A DNA stretch of 64,000 bases from Theobroma cacao. Taxonomy: Eukaryota; Streptophyta; Magnoliopsida; Malvales; Malvaceae. Location of the stretch: NCBI RefSeq assembly GCF_000208745.1, contig NC_030855.1, positions 18,554,391 through 18,618,390 on the forward strand, read 5' to 3'. Both the position numbers and the translations under genes were made by a program. Position 1 is the first letter of the stretch. Each line of letters starts with the position of its first letter. Under the pieces are notes generated by a model. That model made no database searches and was not told where the DNA came from. It saw only the letters and a program-made list of their open reading frames with translations. This document shows, one piece after another, positions 12,731 through 22,940 of this stretch.

Positions 12731-14687
12731 ATAACATAACAGTAGTCTTACCTGAAAGAGTTATTACTAGAGATGCCCAGGTCAACAGTCTTGACGTTTC
12801 CTAGTGCTACGGAGTTGGTTGTATTAAAAGCTGAATCATTTGAAAGCCGTAATTCCAATGCCGAAATGAAAGGAACTCCAAAGCCGGTGTTTACAAGACA
12901 TACATATCCAGTATCAGCTGTGAAGAAGTGAATAATTTCGAGGAAGAGCATGTACCACACGGATGGCAATCTCACGGTGTCCCAGTAATTAACTCCCACA
13001 TATAGCTCAAATTCTGGTATTTTATTCTTGTTATCATAATTTCCATATAAAAAGGAAGCCCTAATACGGTAGCTGTTATTTCTGCCTTGTTCAGGTTTCA
13101 GAGTGTAACAGTTCTTTTTTCCATTAGGAAAACTTCTCAAGTTCCTGTACTCCCTCCAATGCACAGGGTAATAATTGGTACCGCTGGCACTAGGTGATAT
13201 GTCATGGTTTTCACCAGTTCCAATAAAATCTTTATCGGACTTGTAGAATATACCAGTTTCATCGTTAAGGTAGTCTTCCTCTACTCCGCAATCGATGCTT
13301 ATGAAACCTTATCATCATTTAGAGCACATAACCAATTACTGTCTGGAGTTACCAAATTAATCTTCGTGCGTTGATGTTCATATTAATATCCACAAATATA
13401 AAAAGACTGTTCTACATTTATTATAATGATGAATAGTAGTATACTATCTTGTAGATTTTTTTTTTTACAATATTTATATAAAGTTGCTGGTATATTTTAA
13501 CAAGTCAGATTTTCAATAAAGTTGATGATTTTATATGCATCTCTTATTAGTTTCATTTTGTCAAGTCAAACCCTTCTCTTATTTTATTAAAAGAATGGAG
13601 GAAAAATTACATAAATTTTATTCACAGTGTACGCAAAATTAAGTTATGCCATTTAATAAACCACCCAGCTAAATCTATCAAATTAAAAAGCTTTTTGCCA
13701 AATAATATTTCTCATTTTAAAATATATAGTTAAAATATTGTGGGAAGATGAAGTTTGGTACTTTGGATAGTTGGAGTTGAATATTTATAAATATTATAGT
13801 GAAAATAATTGTAAATGATATGAATATAATAAGATATCAAAAATAAAATTTGTTGCAATGAGAAATTATTTTAAAAATTATTTAGTCAATTTTAATGTCA
13901 TACCTTTTGAAAGGAAATAAAATTAACTACCACCTCATTAATATTCATGGTTTTTGATTTTTCTTTTTTACAAAAACGGATGCTTATAATAGGAACTCAA
14001 AATTGAATTGTTACATCGAACGAGAAAATGAAATTAACAAAAAAGGGTTCTGAAAAAAAAAATCTTTCTTAGGTATCAGAGTAAATTAAACAAATTAGGT
14101 GTTTAAAATTATGATTTGAAAATAGTGTAAAGTTAATGTGAGTACTGAGTCAACAATACCAATTATGACTTTTCCAAAAAAAAAAAAAACTAATATCATT
14201 TATGGATCAAACTGATCATGACTTATATTCAAATCAATCCTCCTAAAAAGAAAGTTATAAATCGAAATCCACATTCCCAATAATATTCAACAATAACAAG
14301 AAGCGAAGCTAAGGAACTTGGTGGCTAGCTCTACTCCAAAATATTTTGTTAAAGAAACTAGCGTCCGGTTCCTCCTATACATATGCTAATTAATGTACTG
14401 TGCCGCTAGAACATTGCTCAATGTCGCATTAGAGTTGGATTAATTTTAGAAACATCCCTAGGAAAATAAGAATAAGCTGGTTGACAGCAAATTAAATTAA
14501 GTTGAAGAGAAGATTTATGCATGCACTTACCCGGATTATTTTGAGTGGCCAACTTTCTTCTTCCGACGTCTTGTTTGGTGGCCTCAGTTAGTGTGGGAGT
14601 ATCCCAAGAAGACGTAATCCCGAAAACGAAAATGAAGAGTGGCAGTAGATTATGGAGCACGATAAACAATTTGTGTCTACCCACCAT
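7399..14687 (-). CDS. Malectin-like LRR receptor kinase, copy A (intact)
   Basis: Transmembrane receptor-like serine/threonine kinase of the malectin-like/LRR type (LRR-I, FRK1/SIRK-like), expected at the plasma membrane. Minus-strand exons: 14531-14687, 12752-13307, 11990-12468, 11111-11246, 10877-10948, 10533-10604, 10313-10393, 9818-9978, 8955-9172, 8710-8836, 8513-8575, 8231-8420, 7399-7825. All borders fit GT..AG and phases, giving 2739 nt, 912 residues plus stop. The order is signal peptide (residues 1 to about 27), malectin-like domain from [12 protein letters not shown] (about 53-397), the junction motif GDPC..TWSGLTC, three short LRR exons of 72, 72 and 81 nt, a membrane helix (about 540-563) followed by RRRR, then the kinase: [11 protein letters not shown] loop (about 606), VAVK lysine, HRDLKSAN (about 721, RD type), [15 protein letters not shown]. 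The ligand is unknown. The family is known for pathogen and senescence induction; the role here is inferred. Confidence 0.93.
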
Positions 14688-14750
14688 GCTGCTCTAATTT
14701 CCTTAGGAATTATGGATACAGATGCTTTGATTGAGATGCTCAATTGCCAA

Positions 14751-14760
14751 TTTATATATA
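14751..14760 (-). promoter_or_regulatory. Probable TATA box of receptor kinase A
   Basis: On the minus strand the sequence reads TATATATAAA, 64-73 nt upstream of the ATG at 14687. This is a usual plant TATA-to-start-codon spacing. No other TATA-like word lies as close. Confidence 0.6.
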
Positions 14761-15104
14761 GTTACTACTAAAGATTATTTGCACTTAAGACCACGACTTG
14801 TAGGGCTTTTGGCGTAAGGAGAACGCCCAAGACTTTTCTGTTGGGTTATGGTTTTCCGGTGAAATCATAAATAACCGCGTTGTCATGGCCTACTTTTTTG
14901 TCTACTCCTCTTTTGCTTCATTATTTGCCTTCAATTTCTTAGATGTTCTAACCCTTCTTCTGGGTCTACGTGTTTGAACTAATCTTAAAAGAAAGCTACA
15001 GAGGCTATGCTTCATTCTTTCCAGATAAATGCATCAGGTTAGAAGTAAACTCTAGTCGACTACTCTCCACCAATAAGAAACTTCAACTTAAATTTGGGTT
15101 GAAA

Positions 15105-15378
15105 AGTCAATCAAACGAAGCATCAATGAATTTTGATAATTTTCGTCGTCTCTGCCATGTGACAGACGACAGTCCTTTCTAAAAAATGCCTTGCTGTAGA
15201 GATGGGGTTCCTTCTGGGGTTGTCCCGAATCACTCGCCGTTGAATTACAGAAAAGTCTCAACGTTTCATGTACTCCATATATTTCGTCAATACAAGTCTT
15301 CTCTGTATCAAGTCGTCGCATATATGTATATTAATTTGTAGTGCTTTATCTTCTTACGACCAGAAAAGGGAGGGTCAA
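15105..15378 (-). promoter_or_regulatory. Two W-box-like sites upstream of receptor kinase A
   Basis: TTGACT (minus strand, 15105-15110) and TTGACC (15373-15378) match the WRKY-binding W-box TTGAC[C/T], about 420 and 690 nt upstream of the ATG. Relatives such as FRK1/SIRK are known WRKY targets. A hexamer this short also occurs by chance, so this is suggestive only. Confidence 0.3.
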
Positions 15379-15762
15379 CAATATCTTGTCGTGTTGATTC
15401 GATGTCACTAGTTGGCTTGGTTTTGATTTTTGCAAGCATGTGATCTTAGTTTAAGTCTGGGTTATTTTGATACTTTAGTCTGAGGTGATTTAACTCATTA
15501 CGCTATTGTTTTATTAGCATAGGAATTATGATATGCATAAATTTTGAGTCTGATTGTTTAAGCCGAATGTTTTTTTGTATAGGGGCTTGTTTTCTTGTCT
15601 AGTGCTGCCAATAACTTTGTGAACACTCATCTATCTTTTTTAACTGTATAGGGCTACATCTTCACCAAAGCTAGTCATCTTATGCTAAGAAGAGTCTTTT
15701 TATCACTTTGGTTTAAGACTTATGGTATTCTAATTTTTGGTTTAATAAACAAAATCACTTTT

Positions 15763-15781
15763 AATATATATATATATATAT
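15763..15781. repeat. (TA)n microsatellite
   Basis: About nine TA units in a row, followed by a GA-rich stretch. Confidence 0.85.
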
Positions 15782-16082
15782 CTTTAGAGAAAGAGAAAGA
15801 GAGAGTAACTTAATATAAATAAATCATTATCTAAACGTTAATAGTATTTTTTATGTCCCATTCTATTCGTTCATGCACCATTGTTAGTTTAAAATCAAGA
15901 TATTTGACTGCGTTTGTATAATTTTAAGGGATCAATTGATAACTTGGGACGTGTAGATGTAATTAAATATTATGTTTGTCCATTTTCCGTTGCTAGAACT
16001 TCTCACCAATACATAATTATTAACTAAAAAAACAAACAAGTAATGATAAAAAGAAAATATTCAAAAATTCTCTGTCGTTTTA

Positions 16083-16243
16083 AGGGGCCATCTCTATAGC
16101 CAAACATTCCTTAAGTTCTGCTAGCACGTGACTAGTGTTTGGCCTTTTGCTTGCAGTTGGCTGTGTACATGCCATGGCTAATGATCTCCAGACAGCATTG
16201 ATCTTAAATTTGCCTTTCAACTTAGGATTAACGATGCTCCGAA
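16083..16243 (-). pseudogene. Receptor kinase copy C, last-exon relic, 3' half
   Basis: This matches the last kinase exon of copy A (about 7505-7665), for example the shared GCCATCTCTATAGCC and GATGCTCCGAATGTT words. It stops exactly at the TGTTAG end of the Copia element at 16244, and its missing continuation reappears at 22476 on the other side. It is therefore a third receptor-kinase copy on the same strand, too short and diverged to be functional. Confidence 0.8.
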
Positions 16244-16680
16244 TGTTAGAAATATTTGAAAAGAAAGAAGAAATTTTGAGTAGAAAGAAGAGGATGAGTG
16301 TGAATTAACATTTTTTAAGGTATTTTTTCAATCTATAAGATATAATAAAATTCTTAACACACTTATTAAAATAATAAAAATGACAGTATAATAACGTTAT
16401 TTATATAATAAGCTAACATATACATCTTTCAATGAAAATACTTATTTCCTTTCATAATATAATTCTTTAAACAATAGTTTCCTTTCACAATCTATCTACT
16501 TAAAAGTTATATTTAATAAGGTAACTTTTTCCTAACTCTTCAGTTATTACTTTTCATCAATAAGCACTTTTCATAAATAACGTTTTATTATTTAATCCAA
16601 AAATTAGAATAATAAAATTAATTGCTTATTAATGTTTTAGTTTTAGAGTCCAAAAACCAACATTAACACACTATCTAACA
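16244..16680 (-). repeat. Copia 3' LTR
   Basis: A complete-looking LTR of 437 bp with short inverted ends (TGTTAGA at 16244, TCTAACA ending at 16680). It matches 22072-22475 over most of its length. Because the element reads on the minus strand, this left copy is the 3' LTR. Confidence 0.88.
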
Positions 16681-16692
16681 ATCCCCCACCTG
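16681..16692 (-). other. Copia polypurine tract
   Basis: On the minus strand CAGGTGGGGGAT lies directly before the 3' LTR start TGTTAG. This is the position and composition expected for the primer of plus-strand DNA synthesis. Confidence 0.75.
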
Positions 16693-17237
16693 TTTGAAAT
16701 GTTGGTTTTTTTCTATATAATATATTTATTTACTTATTTCTACCTTTCACACAAACGAATATTACGTATACAAAAAGGTATCTCTCAATTTTAACCATCA
16801 ATTGGCGAATGTATCTTAGAACCTTAACAAAGTAGATAGTGTTCTCAAATTGAACCTCAACTTCTAGTATTAGAATTGAAGATACATCACATGTAATATT
16901 CATTTATATTTCTATAAATGGTGGTTCACTTTTAGCACCATAATGGCTATGTGCTTATCCTGTTTCATAATAGACATTTACCTTCAAATTCTTCTTGTTA
17001 AAGCGGCACTACTCCTTATGTTTATGTAAGTGAAGCTTTTATTAATATCCCCATTACTTTAGACATTTTCTTTTCATAATATAATATTCAAACTCCATTA
17101 AGAGTATAAACTCATTCTTTATACGCAATGGACTACACTATTTTTAAATAAGATTTTGAGGAATGGGTTCCAATAGTGCATCACAAACGCATAATAATAA
17201 ATTGTTTTTACCCATTGAACTTTGTAATTAGAGGTCA

Positions 17238-20200
17238 CTAATAAAAAGTTGGGTTTTCACCATTGGTGTTGAGTAGGGGTCTTAAACCCATTCCTTTTGT
17301 AGTACTATTTACCAAATTGCTTGGTAAACCTTTTGTCTGAGGATATGCCAAATTACTTACAGATTTAACATATGTTATGGTAATTACCCCACTAAAGATT
17401 AATTCTCTAATATAATCATGTCTTGAACTTAAATGTCTAGATTTTTCATTATAGACATCACTATACGCTTTAGACATTATAGCAGTTTATCACAATATAA
17501 AGAAATGGTTGGTATCGGCTGTGGCCACAACTCTATATCTAATAACAAATTTTTCAATAATTTCGCTTATTTTCCTGTTGTAGTTAAAGCTATAAACTCA
17601 GATTCTATTATTGAATGTGAGATGCAAGTTTGTTTCTTAAATGCCCAACAATTGCACCACCTCCTAGTGTAAAAATCCAACATGAAGTGGACTTATTATC
17701 ATTTACACTAGTAATCTAATTTACATCAGAGTATCCTTCTAATACTCTTGGATAATTTGAATAATGTAAGCCAAAATTTTTAGTTCTTTTAAGATATCCA
17801 AGAATTCTTCCAATGGCTTTCCAATGAATTATACTAGGCCTACTTGTATATCTTGATAATTTGCAAACTACAACTGCAATATCTGGCCTAGTGTAATGCA
17901 TAGCATACATAATGCTTCCAACAACACTAGAATATTCAAGTTATGCAATTACTTGGTCACCATTCTCATTCATCTTTATACTTGAGTCATATGAAATACT
18001 AAATTCTTTTATATTGAGATATTTAAATTTATTGATCAATTTCTCAATATGGTGACTTTGATTAATAACATAACCATTATTATGTTTCTTAACTTTAATA
18101 CCAAAAATGGTATCAACCTCTTTCAAATCCTTCATTTTAAATACATAGATTAAATATTTCTTTGTTTCATTTATGCCGATCATGTTATTGCTAAATATTA
18201 GCATATCGTCAACATAAAGGCATATTATTAATCCATAATCTTTGGTAAATTTTGAGTAAACACACTTGTCAGCCCCATTATGTTTATAATCATAAGACAA
18301 TATGGATGGGTCAAAATTCTCATGCCATTGTTTAGGAGCTTGTTTTACCCCACAAAGTGATTTAACCAATTTACAAACTTCTCTCTCATTTCCAGGAAGT
18401 TTAAAACCTTTTAGTTATTCCATATATACTTTCCTCCTTTAAATCACCATTTAGAAAGGCTACTTTAACATCCATTTGATGTACATGGAACTTATAGATT
18501 GAAGCTAGTGCTATAAGGGTTCTAATGGATGTTATTCTAGCCATTGGAGCATATGTATCAAAATAGTCTATGCCTTCCTTTTGTTTGAAATCTTTAGCAA
18601 CTAATCTTGCCTTAAAGGTTTGTACAAAACCATCGGTATTATATTTTCTTCTAAACACCCATTTACATTCAATTGATTTAGAATATGAAGGTAAATCAAC
18701 TAAGATCCATGTATTATTAGACATTATTTAGTCCATTTCGTCATTTACGGCTTTTTTTTCAAAAAGTTGCATTTCTTGAAGACATTGTTTCATTAAAAGT
18801 TTTGGGGTTTTCATCTACACTTAGTAGAATTGGTGTTTTATTTAGTATATTGGTTTCATCTCCTTCAACTAGAAAAACAATTAAATTTGAAGAAACATAA
18901 TCAGAGCCTAAATGTTTATCTTTTCTCAATCTTTGACTCCTTTTTAGCTCAATAGATTCATTAATTTCTTTTCTTTTTTCACCAACTATTGGAGCTATTT
19001 TAAATTGCTTTTCCTTTTCAAAATTAACAGAATTGTAAATAAATATATTTTCAAAGAAATTAACATTAATAGATTCAACTATAACATTAGAATTTAAATC
19101 AAGTAATATATATGCTTTTGAATTTTGTGCATAACCAACAAAATTACTTTTGATGCCTCTAGGTTCTAATTTTGTCTTATGAGGATCCTTGACTTTATAA
19201 TAAGCAACACATCTCCACACTTTAATTCAAGTCTGGTTTTCTATCATTATTCCATAATTCATATGATGTTATAAGTACTTTTTTTAAAAGAACTCTATTA
19301 CTTATATGAGAAGCTATCAAAAGTGTTTCTTTCCAAAGATTAAAAGAAGCCCTTGCATTTAACAATATACAATTTACCATATTTACTAATGCTCTATTTC
19401 TTCATTCGGCTAATCAATTATGTTGGGGTGCATAAGGAGTTGTTCTTTGATGAATTATTCCATTCTCTATACAAAATAGAGAAAACGAATACATAAAATA
19501 TTCTCTTTCTCTATCACTTTGAAGAATTTTAATCTTTTTTTTTTATTTTCAACAACAGTTTTAAATTCTTTGAATTTGTCAAATGCTTAATCTTTTGTTT
19601 TCATTAAATAAACATGAGTGAAGCGAGAATAATCATCAATGAAGGTTATAAAATACATTTCTCTCTCCTTATTAGTAAACCATTTAGTTCACAAATATCA
19701 GAATGTACAAGTTTTAATAATTCTGATTTTCTTTCAACTTTTGGAAAAGGTTTCTTAGTCATTTTTGCCTCAACACAAATTTCACATTTTTCAAAACTAT
19801 CTTTTTGACATGGAATGTAAACATGCTTTGACATAAAATTTAAAGATTGAAAATTTAAATGACCTAGTCTAGCATGCCATAAATCAAAAGAACACTCAAC
19901 AATATAAGCAAAAGAATTATTCATTTCATTGATACTGAGTTTGAACATTCCGTCACAGGAATATCCTTTTCCAACAAATACAACATTTTTCGATGCTATA
20001 ATCTTATTGGATTCTAATACAATCTTAAAACCATTCTAACACAATAGATATACAGATACAAGATTTTTTCTAATTTCAAGAACATGAAATGCGTTAAATA
20101 AAGTTAATTTTAGCCGTAAGGCAAAGTTTAACTCAAGCATTCCTTTGTCAAGTACCTTAGTATGATTATGGTTCCCCATTAGAATTTCTTCTTGTCTCTT

Positions 20201-20280
20201 AAGTTCTTCATAACTCTTGAACTGCCTTTTGTCATTGCAAACATGAATAGTAGGATCGGAATCTAGTCACCATTTTGAAC
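17238..20280 (-). pseudogene. Copia pol remnant (protease-integrase-RT-RNase H)
   Basis: Read from right to left: a protease-like stretch (about 20270-20040), GAG-pre-integrase with FDLWHARLGHLN (about 19880) and a CEIC zinc pair, an integrase part with IDDYSRFTHV (about 19630), the linker region (19220-18759), reverse transcriptase with ECKWVFRRKYN, GVKQAPKQWH and YVDDMLIF (near 18193-18216), and RNase H beginning [11 protein letters not shown] (17910) and fading by 17238. The catalytic YVDD is kept, but stops and frame changes at about 17935, 18385, 18740 and 19225 divide the frame. The normal product is a polyprotein that copies and integrates the element; this copy cannot make it whole. 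Confidence 0.88.
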
Positions 20281-20922
20281 GTTTTGTTACAATAACCATG
20301 TATGTACTTTGGTAACCATTCTAATATGCATTTCAATTACCATCGCAACAAATTCTTTGCAATCACGTTCAACAAGGTTTACCTTGTTTCCAAAACCAGA
20401 ATTAGCAGTCTTGTTTTCAAGATTTTTAAAATTTTTGAACTTGCACTCCTTGATAAAATGTCTTTTTTTCCACAATGATAACACATTTTATCACTATTAA
20501 ATTTCTTGAAGTAATTTTTCTAGACTCTTTTTCATTTCATTTTTCCAAAACTCTTTTCTTTTTCACTAATGAGATTTACATTTGTTACAAGAATGAGTGC
20601 ATTTTTAGCACAATTTTCTACCTCAATATTCAAACGAGCTTGAATCTCTTCAATAGTAAAACTTTTTGGAAAATGCAAAATTTCTTCCTATATCCATTCC
20701 AAGAAGGTAGAAGGCTAGACAAAATTGCTCCCACTTGAAGTGAGTTAGGAATTTTTATTTTCAGTTCACCTAATTTAGAAGTTAGAATTTGTAACTCATA
20801 TACTTGATTCATAATTGGTTTGGTATCCATCATGGTAAACTCGAATTATGTCAATGCAACAAATTTATCTGTACCTTTTTTTCTCCTTATTGTATGTTTC
20901 CTTAAGTGTGGTTCAGATTTCC

Positions 20923-21580
20923 TTTGTTGAAGTCTTATTTTTATTTTTTTTAATGCTGAAAATTCACGCAGGGCCCAACTATCTTGTTAAATTTTATTAA
21001 TTACGAAATAAAAAAAGTACAAAGGAGGGGGGCCTAACCATAGCTCCAAATTACATTATCATAAGAAAGTTTCAGAGAAGCACCTAGAGTAAGGAAAACC
21101 ATTTTACGTGCATAACTTTTGATGCTACAGTAAAACAGATATTACTTACTATTACATTGAGACAATTAACTAAAATAAAATTTAAAGCAGGAAATGAAAA
21201 TAAGAAAAGCACCTAGATGGAGTGTTTCATTTTATGACCATATTTTTTACTATCGTCATAAAATTGAAACACTTCCATATTACAAAAATCTATGTGAATA
21301 ACAAAAGAAGAAAAATAAATTAGGAGTACTACTCATTTACATTCATTTGAAGCAAACATAAGGTAAACTAACTTTATCTAATCTAAGAATACCTTTAAGT
21401 TGACCTTCTGCTTGTGAAAATACCTGCAAGTTCTGGTGCGTATGCCATTGATTTGAGAGATGGTCTGCTGCCTGGTTTCCTTCTCTATGGATGTGCGAAA
21501 TCCGAAAAGAGATATCACTTAAGGATCTGCGAATGGAAGCAAGCAAATACCGAGTCTTAGAGAATTTGTTGAAGTCTTAT
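20923..21580 (-). mobile_element. LINE 3' fragment in Copia gag, with target duplication
   Basis: The insertion is 20939-21564 and is flanked by an exact 16-bp direct repeat, TTTGTTGAAGTCTTAT, at 20923-20938 and 21565-21580. The insert starts with a T-rich run, which is the poly(A) tail of a minus-strand element. It encodes the end of a LINE RNase H domain (HIHREGNQAADHLSNQW, about 21495-21440). Such 5'-truncated copies with long target duplications are the usual product of LINE insertion. It is younger than the Copia element. Confidence 0.93.
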
Positions 21581-21601
21581 GTATGAAAATATCATACAAT
21601 C

Positions 21602-21726
21602 GATCAATGAGAGAATTTTTTTTTTTTAATTGTGGGAAGGGAGATTCGAACCTTGCTCTTTAGGTAGGAGAATTTTGCACCAACTAATGAGCCAAATGCT
21701 TGGGTGCATTGATCAGTGAGAGAATT
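21602..21726 (-). mobile_element. tRNA-type SINE with target duplication
   Basis: The insert 21618-21710 is flanked by GATCAATGAGAGAATT (21602-21617) and GATCAGTGAGAGAATT (21711-21726), one mismatch in 16. On the minus strand it shows an A-box-like TGGCTCATTAGTTGG (about 21694-21680), a B box GGTTCGAATCTC (about 21652-21641), and an A-run tail next to the left duplication. This is the pol III promoter layout of tRNA-derived SINEs. At about 93 bp it is short for the class. Confidence 0.82.
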
Positions 21727-22071
21727 GAGAATGTATCCACAACATATAAACTCGTCATGTTTTCATTTTTCCATGTTAACATTGGTAGTGGTTGCGATAG
21801 CAGTTGTTGTTGCAGTAGTGTTTTTAGAAAATGTTGCTTCTGCTAATATGATCTTTTTTGGATTTGATGGTTAGTCTATCTCAATAACATAATAAATCTT
21901 CAATGTGGTTAATAGGAATACTATCTTGTTCCTCCATCTAGTGAAATTCGTTCCATCAAATCTGTCAAATTTGATCACTTCCTGATTTTGGAAGTGAACC
22001 TTCACACTTGAATCTAGCTCAATCTCCATCACGAAACAATTGTGAAAATGGTTAAAGAAATACCTTAAGAT

Positions 22072-22475
22072 TGTTAGAAATATTTGATAAGAAAGAAGAA
22101 ATTTAGAGAAGAAAAAAAGTTATGACTTTGAGGGCGTGAAAACGCTTTCTTTAAGGTATTTTCTCAACCTCTAGGATATAATAAAATCCTTAACACACTT
22201 ATCAGAACAGTGAAAATGGTAGTATAATAACACTATTTATATCATAAGCGAATATATACGTCTTTCAATGAAAAAACTTGTTCCATTTCATAATACAACT
22301 CTTCAAATAGTAGTTTCATTTCAAAATCTAACTACTTGAAAGTTATATTTAACAAGGTAACTTTTTCCTAACTCTTTAGTCATGACTTTTCATCAATAAG
22401 CACTTTCATAAATAACTTTTTATTATTTAATCTGAAAATTAGAATAACTAAATTAATTACTTATTAATGTTGTAG
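22072..22475 (-). repeat. Copia 5' LTR, outer end missing
   Basis: This matches the 3' LTR from TGTTAG onward but stops about 40 bp early: where the left copy continues to its CTAACA end, this one passes straight into receptor-kinase exon sequence at 22476. The outer end of the LTR, and with it any target duplication, appears to have been deleted. Confidence 0.82.
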
Positions 22476-22690
22476 TTCAATATGGATGCCCTTCCTTTCG
22501 ATTGTAAGAGTCACTTTTTCAAGTATATATGTGAATGTTGTAATATTCAGGCCTTGCTCGTTGGCTAGTGATTAAGTCAATCAGAATTTTCCCATAACAT
22601 TAAACATCACCTTTTTTATTAAGGTTTCCCGATTTATGATGAAATCTATAGGGAAAACACAAATGACTTTTGAGTTTTGTTAGTGAGATA
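22476..22690 (-). pseudogene. Receptor kinase copy C, last-exon relic, 5' half
   Basis: This aligns with about 7665-7860 of copy A: the 5' part of the last kinase exon plus the intron upstream, for example GAAATCTATAGGGAAAACAC versus GAAATCTATATGGAAAACAC. Small insertions and substitutions abolish the frame. Together with 16083-16243 it marks where the Copia element landed in a third receptor kinase. Confidence 0.75.
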
Positions 22691-22940
22691 TTTACTACAA
22701 AAATAGAAAAACTAGAACTGTAAAATGATGGCCCAAGCGAAAAAATATTTACACTAATTATATATATGTGGTTAATGTGGGAAAAAATGATAATGTCATG
22801 CGTGTTCTAATGTGTTAAATGCAATATGTGATTACAAGAACAATCACAAAAGGTTTTTTTTTCTTTTTTTTGTATATATATAAGGAAAAAAATATGACAG
22901 AGCTCTTTGATTTTCTCAATTCTTCAACAATTATTTATAT
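22691..22940. other. AT-rich spacer
   Basis: No gene. Short AT-rich stretch between the receptor relic and the 3' end of LINE B; the left target duplication of LINE B (TTATTTATAT) is at 22931-22940. Confidence 0.5.

Larger units (their letters stand above)
14761..16082. other. Intergenic, 5' flank of receptor kinase A
   Basis: This holds the presumed promoter of copy A. A TA microsatellite lies at about 15763-15781, followed by a purine (GA-rich) run to about 15806. Short open frames at 14970-15182 and 15088-15321 overlap on opposite strands, show no family features, and are treated as chance. Confidence 0.5.
20287..22029 (-). pseudogene. Copia gag remnant, interrupted twice
   Basis: The start is ATG at 22029 and the N-terminus includes FDRFDGTNFTRW, typical of Copia gag. 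The middle is cut by a SINE (21618-21710) and a LINE fragment (20939-21564). It resumes with a UBN2-like part (20833-20630, including LPSWNGYRKKF) and ends with a CCHC-like zinc knuckle near 20480 (GKKRHFIKECKF). With the insertions removed the order is that of a normal gag; with them it cannot be translated. Confidence 0.82.
16244..22475 (-). mobile_element. Copia-type LTR retrotransposon
   Basis: Two related direct repeats (16244-16680 and 22072-22475) flank minus-strand gag, protease, integrase, reverse transcriptase and RNase H remnants in that order, which is the Copia order. The left LTR begins TGTTAG and ends CTAACA. The element sits inside the last exon of receptor relic C. It later received a LINE fragment (20939-21564) and a SINE (21618-21710) in its gag region. 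Frame breaks throughout show it is inactive. Confidence 0.92.

Noticed and set aside
14970..15321. Overlapping short open frames upstream of receptor kinase A
   Set aside because: They lie on opposite strands over the same bases, have no splice or domain support, and sit in the presumed promoter.
21641..21694. A tRNA gene
   Set aside because: A and B box words are present but there is no cloverleaf, and the piece is flanked by target duplications with an A tail, so it is a SINE.
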